Shown here one piece after another: positions 14,389-26,800 of a stretch of 64,000 nt of DNA (position 1 is its first letter; each line of letters starts with the position of its first letter). The position numbers and the translations under genes were made by a program. The stretch is from Tigriopus japonicus (Eukaryota; Arthropoda; Copepoda; Harpacticoida; Harpacticidae). The DNA lies in the NCBI GenBank assembly GCA_010645155.1, contig CM021323.1:10983792-11047791 (forward strand). The letters are read 5' to 3'. The notes under the pieces are model-generated. The model ran no database searches. It was given only the letters and a program-made list of their open reading frames with translations, and had not been told where the DNA came from.

Positions 14389-16665
14389 TTAATCAGTCTA
14401 GAAGACTTAATTGGAAATTCAACTGTGATCGGTTTAGTCAAAAATAAAATATTGTATGCGAGCTTTCGTGGATTTTTTCAAGTGAAAAAAATAGAACTAC
14501 ATTAAGCGCATCGAAGGATTGCTGACTCAGATTCATATATATTAGTTCAAACTCTTTTCTAGGAGACCATACTTTTAAAAAAGCACCCAAGTTTTAAGAA
14601 CAAATTTCATGGTTTAATCACACTCGTCTACCATTTATTTTCTTTCTCAACCCACTTTGGGCTCTAAAATCTAAAACTAATAAACTAATTTTGAACCACA
14701 CAGTTCCATAACTCTCCAAAGTTATAAAACATGTTCATTTCCACTGTTATAAATATGGCCTTTAAGATCGAGTTATTGATCGTTAGAATTATTGAAGCAA
14801 GTGTATCGCTAGAAGTAAATCGGGGTTAATTGCAGCGTATGTGAACTTTCTGAAGAACCTAGTGCATTTATGTCCGAGAATGTGGGTTTAATTTTGGTCC
14901 TTGCGATGGCTAGTGTTCCTTGAAAACGACCTGGATCTGGTCTCAATTACCACGGAGACAAATGGTCTTGTGGTTGGTTTCTTAAAACTCTGGGACGTAG
15001 CTGGTTATGTTCGTTATTTTTTCCTTCATTCATCAATCACACAAAAAATTGATCAAACGAAAGAAAACATATCGGCCTTTCGGTGCTCTTTAGATGCAAG
15101 TCATTTTTTCGTAATTATTATTGTAACATAGCAATGGGCTCAACATTATCGGGCTTCTTCGTTGTGTAACTTGCTGTTCTCACGAAGGAAGGGTTAGATA
15201 AGGCCTTGAATACTTTTCTTAAAGTACTCGTCGTTCAAGAATTGTTTAGATTCTGCAACATTCACTCGTTTGTCGGAGACCTAGCAAAATTCAAATGTTG
15301 AAAGTTTTACTGTAGGTCATAGACCAAGCCATTCTTTGACGAAATCCCTGTGTACGTATGATTTATTTGTAGTTAAAAGAGACATCAAGGGCAAACGAGT
15401 ATCAAAATGCCAACAGTTGACCTCATAAGATTTAAAATTTTGATTTCAGGAACGTTATTCAAACGCTTTTTGAAATGATAATGTATTAAATTTACAAGCA
15501 AATTAATGCAGGGGATCAAAAATAAAATGGAAAAATTCTACATTTTCTCATCTTCATGAGTTGAAAAATTAAAGATGGGGAAAGGAATATATGAATGACA
15601 ATAGAATATAAAGTGAAAAACAAAATCAAGGGCTTCTGTTTACCCTCTTGGTTTTTTTGACGAGGTGGCCAAGGCCAAGATATGTTTGCATTTTCGCAAG
15701 CTTTGTTGACACATGCGTGCAACTCCATATGAACCTGGTCGAAATAAAAAACACCGTCTGACACGAATGACCAACAAAGGAATTAAATTGCACCCTTTAG
15801 GCGAAAAATAGATTGCATTTTGAAACGTCCTTTGTGGAAATCAAAGCGTTGAAAGTGTTGCATTTAAATGTTTCATGTCAATGGTTTGCCAATTTGACTC
15901 ACTCCTTATCAAGAAATTGTTCCCATGACTAATCGTCATAGCAACCATCATGCTTCGAGGTGAAAAACATTCTTTCTAAGGCTCTTTACGATTGTCGACA
16001 ACATGTGATCTGACTCTGGGGTCTGTCCCGTGCATCATAACTGAGAGTGCGTTCAGCATCCAATGGAACATGTGGTGGAACAAATGTGAGGGACGAAATT
16101 CGTCCGCGACACAAAACATAGCAGGAAGGTATTTCAATTTAGTCGTGTAAATATTGTTCAACATGGGTGCCAAATGGATGGATTGCCGTCAATCTTGTGT
16201 AAAACTGTCATTTCCTTTTCACGGCCTCGACGTCACTTTGCGAGAGAAAAGAAAATAAATCCGCGGAGCACTCCAACAACCACCCACGCAGGTCTTACTT
16301 CTTTGCAGAGTGGCCTCGTTTGGAGGGCTCCATCATGGAAAAAGTCCCCTCTTGAGGATGGCCTCGCCGGGAAAAAAACATGAGAACTGCGAGCGACAAC
16401 ATCAACCACCACCAAAACCATTCGGACCCGGGAATATGAGGGAAAAAATCCAACCACGCGCCCACTTTGGTCTCGCAACTTACGCACGTTCGATGTAATA
16501 GGGTATTTGAGAAGCCCAAGGAAGGAGGAACTCGAGCTCAGAGGCTCAAGGGACACGACGCCATGGCCTCTGTTTTCCAGAGGCTCGACCATAGAACCGA
16601 AAGCAACTAGATAAGAAGATGGAGGACGAAAATGGGAAAGTCAATTTCCGAACACAGACATTCAT

Positions 16666-16831
16666 TAATTTAAATGGCTCAAGTACACCAAAGTATACTC
16701 ATAGTACACATAGCCATTCTCGAGTTTAGTCTCTGTCCATAAGCTGCGTTTAAACGGCAGCGTATGTACTAATACTATACTCGTGGAAGCTATTTTTACT
16801 ATACTTTGGTATAGCCGAGCCATTTGAATTA
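16666..16831. mobile_element. MITE with ~30-bp terminal inverted repeats, copy 1
   Basis: The left end (TAATTTAAATGGCTCAAGTA...) and the complement of the right end (TAATTCAAATGGCTCGGCTA...) agree over about 30 bp, including ACCAAAGTATA. The interior has TAAGCTGCGTTTAAACGGCA, itself partly palindromic. A diverged, interrupted copy sits at about 50790-51325. Confidence 0.7.
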
Positions 16832-17180
16832 GTGCAGTAACATTTGAGTTTTTGTTTTATGGACGGATTGAAAGTTTTTATTCTCTTGACCAGTGTTCAT
16901 GTTGAAACATTTTTAACAATGCTCTGCTCCTACAGCTTTCACAGATCGTTGTTTATTATTTAGACGGTTATCAAATACCTAAAATTGTGTCTGTTCATGA
17001 GGAAAGAGTTTGCCATTATTTGATGTCATATTGAATATGCTGACAACAAGAATATTGTTTGTCAGCAGGGACATTAGTTTCAATATGCTTCTTTTATGTT
17101 TCTAGATCTGCTTCTACAATACTTCCAAACTACTTCACCAACCGACCTATGGTAGATTGTTCAAGTAGCTTGGAAGAATA

Positions 17181-17415
17181 GTAGAAGCATAGAAGAAGGA
17201 AGCATAGATGAATCATAGAAGCAGCATGGAAGAAGCATGGAAGAAGCATAGAAGAAGCATAGAAGGAGCATGCATGGAAGAAGCATGGAAGAAGCATGGA
17301 AGAAGCATGGAAGAAGCATAGAAGAAGCATAGAAGAAGCATAGGAGAAGCATAGGAGAAGCATAGAAGAAGCATAGAAGAAGCATAGAAGAAGCATAGGA
17401 GAAGCATAGAAGAAG
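17181..17415. repeat. 11-bp minisatellite (AGAAGCATRGA)n
   Basis: About 20 units of AGAAGCATAGA or AGAAGCATGGA in tandem, some with AGGAG variants. Because 11 is not a multiple of three and the unit has no stop on the minus strand, all three minus frames stay open and give false 11-residue repeat proteins. It directly adjoins the hairpin at 17419-17558. Confidence 0.9.
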
Positions 17416-17418
17416 CTT

Positions 17419-17558
17419 AAAAGAAGCACATGAGATGGAGTAGAAATAATCATGCTCGATCAAGTTTTGGTACATAAGCTGTGATTGAAAAAATGCAGCT
17501 TATGTACCAAAACTTAATTGAACATTGTTATTTTCACTCAATCTCATGTGCTTCTTTT
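17419..17558. repeat. Long hairpin (inverted repeat) beside the minisatellite
   Basis: The inner arms AAGTTTTGGTACATAAGCTG (17462-17481) and their exact complement (17496-17515) surround a 14-nt loop. Outer arms at 17419-17436 and 17541-17558 are also exactly complementary over 18 bp. The stretch between them is about 80% matched. The fold is about 140 nt. Confidence 0.85.
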
Positions 17559-20500
17559 ATGCTTCTAGGTATGTTTCTTCTATACTTCCTCCCCCCTCAA
17601 AAAGCCCTCAACAACTGACCTTTTATCTTGCCATTTTAAAATAATTGAACTTGTCATTCGTTTCCATCTTTCGAAACCAATGTTATTGTAATTAGTTACA
17701 TTTTGAAAGCGCTTGACGCAGGTTTGAAACTATCTTCATTTTTAGAACATGTTTTATCTCAGAAGCACACTCATGAATGTATTGAAAAAGGGCCTCGATG
17801 AAAAGGGCTTTTATTCAATCACTTTTAGATGAAAGAAAAACTGCGAGTCGAATTATTTGGGTGATATATAGGGAGCGGATTTTTAGTTTTTGAAGAGGGC
17901 ATATAAGTCAAGTTGCTTTTTCCAATAAAATAGTTGGTAAAAAATAGAAATGTTAAAATAGTCAGGAAAAAATAAACTTTGATTAAATCGGTGAAACTTT
18001 TGGAACTTTTGTGTCCTAACATTGTTTTGCGGAATACTTTGAACATTTGGTGCCCATTTTAAAGGACTTTTTGAAGGAATAAACAACATTAAATAACAAC
18101 TTCTTCCCAGAACCAATTGCATTTGAAAAGGAGAAAATGGCCAATTTTCAATCATAGGTTGCAAATTAAATTTCCTAATGGGAAGGAAATTTTAACGTCT
18201 TCTCTGAAATTCATGAAAAAAATACAAGCTGGATAAAAAATTCAAAATGACTCGAAAAATAACAAGATATTCTCGAGAATTTGCACATCTTGCAAAACGA
18301 TTAAAAACTCGTTGAAAACCATGACATTATATTTGAAATACTAAAACTGGGAAAATAGTTAGGTATTCAAAAATTTAGAAAACTTTGACCCAATAGTTTT
18401 GTCCGTTCAAGCGTTGGAATGTTTTGAGTGCAAAATGTTAATCATTGCCACTATCGTAAATATATTGCAGTTATCCTATATTTCATAGGTCAACATGAAA
18501 TTAAACGGAATCGAATGTTTGCACATAGCCTAACAAGTTTACAAAAGATAAGTGCAAAATGTTGAAACCCAAGCAAATAAACTCTTCTACGTTATCCTGG
18601 TTCAAGCTTTGGAACAATCGTATCGTTATTGAGATGAGAAGTTCCACGGACATAGACGGGCATCTCCCCAAAGAGAATTCCTTGTAGAGCACTCACAATT
18701 ATACCCAAAACAAACATCCATGATCAATATTTGCTCCCTAAAGAGCAATCTGGATATGGAGCTCTCAATTGATTGAGAAGGCATCATGTGATGCCCAGAA
18801 AACCGTTCCATCTCTCCCTCAATTTGCTTAAACTCTTGCATCGGATCCGAACTAGTTCCATGAGTCTTCATCAGACTGATCCAGACAAATTGGTCCGATC
18901 AATTCATATATCTATGCTCTGCGCCGCGATTCCTAGTTAGCAGGCCCAAAAAGGTCATGTTCAATGGCTCTTAACTAGCGTTCCTTTGGTTGGAGACCGA
19001 GACCGGGACTGGAAAAAGGGAACACGCTGATGGAACACTCACCAGTGAACATGGCACAAGTCCGAAAACACCGTTGAAAGGAACGAAAGAGAGGAGAAGG
19101 GAGAGCGAGAAACAGACCTCCAGTAGTTTACATACGTAAAGGGAGGGGTACACGCGTTGTTCAGACAGTAGGGTTTGTTGGTTGGTTCCAAATAGACCCC
19201 TTGCCACAATCGGGTTCAACCATCAGCGGACAACGATTGCCAGCTCTCTTGGGTGGGATATTTCAAATTCCTCCAGCAATCAGGTAAGCAAATCTCTCTC
19301 ATGTTGAATCTGGCCGCAAGCATTTTTTCACGGTCATGCCCATCTATCATTTCAACCCATTTGTTCTCTGGGCCTGGGGCCTTTTTTTTGTGAACCAAAC
19401 GATATTTTGGTGCAGTTTGAGAATCGTCGGTCAATTGGCGAGGCACACGACTATTGAGACCCCGATATTTTATAGCTCTGGACAAACTAGAACGGAGGAC
19501 AGAGATCATTCTCGAGACACAGATGACTTCATATGTGTTTCGAGTTTTTGAACAAGTGGAACATGTGCTACGAGACATCTTTTCAAGCGCAAAGTACATA
19601 GCCGGGCAATTTCGTGGGACTTCAAAGAGGTTTGAACAACAGATTTGGCCTCTACGGACCTTTGCTCCTTTGGGGATTTCTTTCTTGACTCACTTCATCC
19701 GTCTTTGCTCAGTCCCTGGACCCATCAAAGGTCGAGAGAGGGTCACGTAACCCTTGCAAAAGAGGGTCATTATCTTGACAACGTCGTCAAAACGAGCTCT
19801 TTTTAGAGGAGGCGTAGAATCCTTTGACTGATGGACATCCGCGAGCAACAACTTCCTGACCTTTTGACACGCAAAGTACGGCCTTTCTTTTTTCATTCAA
19901 CAACAGAGATTGAACCAAAATCAAAGCACCAGTAGACAAAAATGGTGTTAGGTGTGTTTGTTTAGCAACCAAGCACTGGTTTAGTAATTGTGTGAGTTGT
20001 TGTTGCAAAGCCACCCCTTGAGAAATCCGCCCATGTGAAAGATAGGTAGGAAATACGGACCGGGGAAATGGGCTAATGAGAGTGTTTTGAAGGCCCCCCT
20101 CGAATGAGGGGGCCAGACAAATAAATAGCCACCACTTAGTCTTATCTGGTAAGCCATCTCCTTTTCTGGCTTTTCAAGGTGAATGGCGGGCTCTCCACCC
20201 ACACATTTATCGTGCCCTCACGGACGTACTCTGCTATATCCATGCTGAGTCTTTAAAAAATCTAGACTCTTTTGAAACTCCCTTTGATTTCTGACTGGGG
20301 AAACTAATCACATTAGGTCACGCTTCAGCAGTATGTACTACAATCTTCCACGTGTGCCCGATTAGAGCAGCGGACGGGGTCAAAACACAATTCATGCTTT
20401 AATGACGAAGAGCTCGAGTCATTAATCTTATTTAATGAATATTGGTCCAATCCTCATTGGTCTACACTATTTCCGGACAACAAACTCTATGGATCTAGAC

Positions 20501-20802
20501 GTGGCCAGAAGACTGAAGCACTGGAGTGATTGATGAAAGAGCAGAACGCTTTTTTGCCAACTCGTTCGAAAAGATTCGTCGGTACACACCCAGGATATGG
20601 ATTCCTTCCGGAATGATCGCTCCCCCCTTTAATGAATGAAAGTAGAGGCCGATCAATTCTCCTTCAATTTTCAGACAAAGTATCTTCAGCCGTCCAGTTC
20701 ACGGGCTAAGAGGTTCATCCACGTGAAAGGCATCCCACCTTCCAGAGGCAGGATCTTTCCCAAAGCAAGCCTCGTGCTCTTCAGACCACCGCACGTGGCA
20801 CC

Positions 20803-23800
20803 ATGTTGACAATCGCGAGAAAACGTCGCGAGGCCGAGCGACACAAGAAGTTGGACGAGGCCTTCCAGAAGGCCGATATTGATGGAACGGGCAAACTCAC
20901 CAAAGAGCAGATGCTTAAATGTTTCGAGGTCAACGACGTCGTCCGTAAGTCATTTAGAATCATCAGATATCTTTCTTGATTTCCCTGGGTACTCAGAGAA
21001 GCTAGGGAATTAAATGTTGTGCTGGCCGATCAACAAAAGGCTCTCAGATTTGATTTAACACGAAGGGGCCCTCATGTTTTCCTTTACAAGTGACAGTACA
21101 AGATTTGATGGACAGAAATGAATGATGAGGTGAGAACTCGTTTGTTCTTTAGTTCAAAGATACGACTGGGAATTCCCCGGCGTCTTTAAAATCCAACCTT
21201 GCATGTTGTCCGAACCATCCAATTCAAACCCCAGACAAAACAATCCTTGGGACAAGATGTTGTTGGAATGTGTACTAGATTACTAGTACGTTTTTACTCT
21301 TTCTTAGTACTTGATTATTCTTTTCAAACTGCTACATTTGATACTCAAAAATGAAACAGTTCAAGCAACACTCCGTCTCAACCGAACCGGTTTCCGAAAT
21401 CTTCAAAATGCCTGAAGAATTATACCGCTGTGGTTTCTAGATGAGAGATTTGACTCCGTCGCTCTTAATTTTTAACTAGTTGAAGGCGAAGATTACTCTA
21501 CTACAAGTAGTCTAGTCTGTGTACAGTAAAGGGCTCTTGATATCGCTAATCACTTCTGATTGCTGGTGCAAAGTTTCAAGGTTTGTGAGGAATGAGTTAG
21601 CAAAGTGGGTTGGGTTTGAAAGCAGTCTGCAAAATCTCTTTGCTTTGCTTGTTTACTTACTTAAACCTCACATTAAAACGATAGAAAATCAAGAATTGGG
21701 GAGGCAATTAACACCTATTTAGGGCCTAATTACCCTCCCTCAACCCATTCTTTGGTTCGTGAGGAAACAGAGGCCGTGTATCTTATCTCGCCTTGACGAG
21801 GCCTTTGGTTTGTGTTTTCCTGATATGGTCACATTTTTAGCGCATGAAATATGAAATGATGGATCATAGTTACTGTAAATCACGTGGGTCTCTGAGTTAA
21901 AACAGGCAAATTTATGAAATAGAAAAGTTAAAACAAATATTTTGAATTCGGTTCTCTGGATAATTTTGAGAGCAATTCACCATTTCGCCATTTTTGACCA
22001 ATATAACTTAGAGAAATTTGAACTCATTTGATTGTTCCCGTTGAACTCGTTCATTGGACAACTATTCGTTGCAAATTAAATTTTCAGAAGTAGGAAAAAA
22101 TAATTACAATCAACTTCAGTCAGTTTGACATCTGCATGTCGGATCAGACAGACGATTTTTACTTGAAATTACTTGAGTGTCCAGAGTTGTAGAAAAGCAA
22201 GAGATCAATAAGGCCCATTAGGTATGAATTGGTGCAATTTAAGGCCTAACTCCCATAGTGTAGTAGGTCTAAGGGCCAAGATTATAATTGCTACAAAACA
22301 AGAGGACCACAAGAACACAATTATAGAAATGTCCCAGGACTTCCTTTGAGAGCTTTGTAGCTTACCCAAAATCACCTCGGGGCTTTTGGGCACAAACCCG
22401 GGCTCTGAAAAGAATTTAACTCTGTTACCAGTTAGTTTATTTCACCTGAATAAACTTTCCTTTTAAACTAAGAACTTTCTCAGTTAGTCATAATTAACTT
22501 TAAAGCAAGAACTACTATTTCCTTGCCCTTTAATAAACTTCTTTCCTCATCATTGGCAACTTTTTCATTCATTATTGTATCGTACAATTAAGTACATAAT
22601 TGCCATTGTCGTTTCTATTTTACCTACTTGGTCTCGAGTAATAGAGATTGCTGATCTCTTATCTTTGAATAATAAACAAAGTTTGAAATTGCGTTTTACA
22701 GCATTATCAAGCGCCTATGATTTAGACCGAGACAGTCTTTCGGGGCGCTTGCATGTGAAACCAAGTTGGGCCCAAATTCCCAATTTTCCTCACGGTTCTT
22801 GAGTTTGAATAAATTGCCCGCCATAGAAAGCCCTCTTGAGCAGAGACAAGATCATTTTTTATAAGGCCCAAAATATGTATCAATCATCAGACCGCTTTGC
22901 GTCCATGGAAAATGAAGGGCACGCTGGCAGAGAAAGAGAAATAATTGCACGTTTTGGTCGAGCCCTGTTATCCATTTATTTGGAAGGACATCTCAAAAGC
23001 GAGCTTGAGAGGAAAATGGTGCAACATTCCAGGATTGCGGAGGATGGTTAGATTAAGTCAAAAATGAAGAACGGTCGTTATCAATGGAGATTATGACTTC
23101 TGCTCCTTTGTGGAGATGTTGTTCAAAAAGTGCCGCCGTCGCCGGCGACGACGGCTACGCATCATTCCGTCTACCAAAGGTCGAGAGGAAACTTTTTTTA
23201 GCGGTCCATTGAGCACCTCTTCTTGTTAAAGTTGAAAGACTCGTGTGTCTTCAAAGGAGAGTGCACTCACTGCACTCACTTTATGTTGAAAAAGAAGGTA
23301 GCCTTTTGGCAAAATGGAATATTCTCCAGCCCATTGGGGAAACTTTCCTCTTGTGTGAGAAAGAGAAAACAAAGAAGAGAGAGAGGGCACTTTCTGGAAA
23401 GAAGCAACAACGAGTAAGACCATGCATGGCCTTTGCCTTGTAGGTTCTATGGAAGGACTTCCGGAGCAGGTGCAATTTTAACATAGCACCCTCATTTCGC
23501 TTCTTCCTCACTCTGATGATCTTGCAATTTTCCTCCGGAAGGCCATGAAGAAAATGCACAAAGCCAAGAAACCGTTTGATTTTGAAACCAAAGTGTTCAG
23601 TGTTTCTACTTGACCGAAGATTACAACTTTAGTGAGTGAGAAAGTTGAGTTAACTCCCTGGAAGATTAAGCCCGGAATGATTTGCCTATCTTTGCCATTT
23701 TAAGTTTCCGACGAAACGCGAAATCAGTGAACCATAGCTGAGTATGAATAGACTCTTTGGACTGAGGAAAAGGATCCATCTTCGAATGCAGATTCTTTTG

Positions 23801-26800
23801 TTCGTGGGTCTTTAAGACTGCTCTTGTCCTCACTCTTCCGGGCCCTCCGACGTCATTTGGGACCTTGTTCCTTCTACTATGGTCTCTATTCTACGTATGC
23901 TCATGTATCTATCTATCTATCTGTCTGTCTATCTTATTTGGTTGGCTCTTCCATGGAAGAGGAAACGAACGGCAGATGAATGAGAACAGGGACGTCCTTC
24001 GTTCTTCATTGGTCTTTTACCCAATAGTAATTGATGACATTGAAGACATAACAAGTTAGATGATCGTTCCTCGTTCTATTCCACTAAAGACGAGCAATTG
24101 GTGAGCACTTAGATAAATGAGTGCGATAGAATGACGAGCACAAGGGTTGAAAACGACCCAAGGTGATCACATCTCGCGAAGAAGAATGATCCAAGCAATC
24201 CCGTCAAGATTCTAGCTCTCTCAAGTACATACTTTTCACCATTTAACGATGTCAGAAGATATATTGCCAACAGGGGATCGCTTACAGCTAGAAGACCCAT
24301 TTGAAGGTTGGGGAATATCCTGGACTTGCTTGTACATGCATTTTTAATAAACGAAATGAACTCTTGCCATTGGAACGTGACTCTTTCTCGGACTGTAGGG
24401 CAAACGTAGAGAAAGAAGTACCCCAGAGCCATTCAAGTCTTGGAAATGCAAAAATGCTCGAAAAACATGACCATTACACAACGAGCGAGTTCAGCAAAAA
24501 AATGCCTTCATGTGATATATGAATAGACTTGACTTCACAGTTTTCAAAAATGCTCGCCCAGTCCATTCATCGCATGTATTGTCGGGGGACATTCAGAAAC
24601 AAGGCGGGCAAACCGAGATTGTACATACTTTCTTGAATACGGAAACAATCCTTTATAGATTACAATCAGATAGTACAGAATAGAAAATGAATAGTCTGAA
24701 CATGACCCAATCGAATCACGTGATCCAAAACGTCATCCGATATGAATACATGTATTTTCGAAAAGCTGTCCTTGTCTTTTCCCATTATGAGCTTCAAGAA
24801 AATGCTTTATTTGTCGGTTTCTAAATCATTAGTGACCAAAAAGACAAACCCCTGACATCAATTGATGGTGGACTTTGGACTTGGATCCAGGATTAAAGAG
24901 GCTTGTTTTGGTCTTTGTTTCAGTGCCAAACTTGGAGGAAGACATCGCCAAACTTGCGGGAAGAGATGGTTTGATTACGCTTTCCGAGTTCAAGAAGTTT
25001 ACCATGCCCACAGATCTTTGCAAAGTCGAGTTCCATGACAGGGTCTTTCAAAAGGTTGAGTACGACAAAACTGAGAATACGGCCACTGGACCCTCGGCCA
25101 AAAAGGACTCCAAGGCCAAGGTCAGTCAACGAGGATGGATGGTATATACTGTAACTACCCGAGTGCAAGTGAAAGTTGCTAGAGTTACCCATTTCCATTT
25201 TGGCATTCGCATGCGGGATTTGACAACTTCATATCCAAGCATATTTGAAACATTTTGACCTTGGCAAACTCGTTAACTTTTGCTGTTGTCAAATGTTTAA
25301 GGATGTTTATTTCTGTAGGGAATTGTAAGTTTACCTTCCCTTTATTCTGGAACTTCGATGCTAATGCGACATCCTTCTATTTTATCGAACTGAGTGAAAA
25401 AAGCACAAGTCAGCCTTGTGAAAGAGTTCAAAGAAGGTCTTCAAAGCTCTTTCCGCCTCGAGCAAATCCATTAGCAAGGCCGTTAAGATTTCTCTAGGCC
25501 AGGCTGTTGAGGAACCTATTTTCATATTGAATATGGATGAGCGAAACCCCCATAAATCGAGGATAAAATGATGAACATGCAACATTAATGATGACTTATT
25601 GGAATTCGTAGGCTGAGGCTCTAAAGCAAATGGACCGTGTGGAACTTGCCTTTCGGAAGTTCGATGCCAATCGTGATGGATTTCTCAGCCGAGCCGAATT
25701 CGACGAGGTTCGTATTAAAGTCAATAATCATTCACCATTTTTAATCCTAATATACTTGGCTCGTCAAGTCAACCAAAAGCATCAGAGAGAGCGACTCCAG
25801 TCGACACCAATAACAACAATTTCCACGATAGTGTTGCTCGTAATGAGTTTAGGGCAGTTCCACCTGCTGTTAATGACAAGGCTGTGATGGAGAGCTTTAG
25901 GGCAACTGTCAAACATCAATTTATAGCAAAAACAGTCAGCAACTGGTGCAAACAGGAACTTTTTTGACACGCACATCATTCTGAGGTCGGATAGCATGCA
26001 ATGCTAATGCTAATGTTGCAAGCCAGGCCCAACCAGCCACATATTCATGCGGTTCTTTCTCAAAGTTTTCCTAACACACCATTATACTTACAATATGGCG
26101 GGAAATCGAAGCCCCTCCTTCCCTTCATTCAGTTGGTGGATTGATTCAATATTGACCCATTCAACCTTGCATGATAAAAATAGCATTCATTACGTCGTTC
26201 GAAAAATAACTTGACGGTCGTGCCACTTTTTGTGTTCTTTATGCTTGCACCAAATTCCAAGATCGGGGCTTTCCTGGTTCCGTGGCCCAAGAGAAATGCG
26301 CTTCCACAGCATCCACATTAAAATTTCATTGTGTTGTACTTTGTGGCAGGGTTGCCAGGCAAGATTTCTGTTGGTTCGCCTTTTTCAAAGTTGCTGTGTT
26401 CGACTGTAATCGTTTGTGTGCTTATAATCGTATAGATGAGCAAAGCAAACATGTTCAATTGCCCTGCTATTCCAGTAAATTACCTCTGAGTAAAGGTTAA
26501 CTCATAGTGGGGCTTCTTTTGACCCTTTGGCAAATGATGCGGAAGACTAGTCGGAACCCTGATTAGTTGCTTTTAACCATAGTGAAACCCTCTCTATGCT
26601 TTAACCCTTGAGTGTTCATGTGATGCCATACAACACAATGGCTTTAAAGATGGAATACCTCCTCTCCAAAATTCTGCGTTTTCCGTCTGGCAAATCGTAG
26701 TTTCTTTGTGGTACGAGTACCACTCAATGGTAACTCCACATGTGAAATGTACAAAGGAAGCATCCGCAAAGGCCCATTTTCATCTAACGACCACCTAAAC

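Larger units (their letters stand above)
9976..20802. other. Gene-poor intergenic region with transposon relics
   Basis: This 10.8 kb stretch has no recognisable coding exon. It contains a truncated SINE-like piece near 11395-11465, a truncated hAT-like MITE at 12345-12557, a 1.28 kb hAT-like element at 13112-14388, a MITE at 16666-16831 and a hairpin/minisatellite complex at 17085-17620. GC rises around 15960-16640 and 18900-20800. The latter probably includes the promoter and 5' UTR of the EF-hand gene. Confidence 0.55.

Noticed and set aside
15960..16640. Possible gene in a GC-richer block with frames up to 119 residues on the minus strand
   Set aside because: Frames in several phases overlap, none shows domain motifs or plausible splice structure, and translated composition is not protein-like.
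17130..17475. Overlapping minus-strand frames of about 100 residues rich in Leu, Cys, Phe and Ser
   Set aside because: They are read-throughs of an 11-bp minisatellite that has no stop in any minus frame. The same motif appears in three frames, so there is no sign of coding selection.
19216..19599. 127-residue minus-strand open frame
   Set aside because: No recognisable family or motif, no splice partners and a mixed composition. Several other frames of the same region are equally open, so it is probably chance in a GC-richer stretch.
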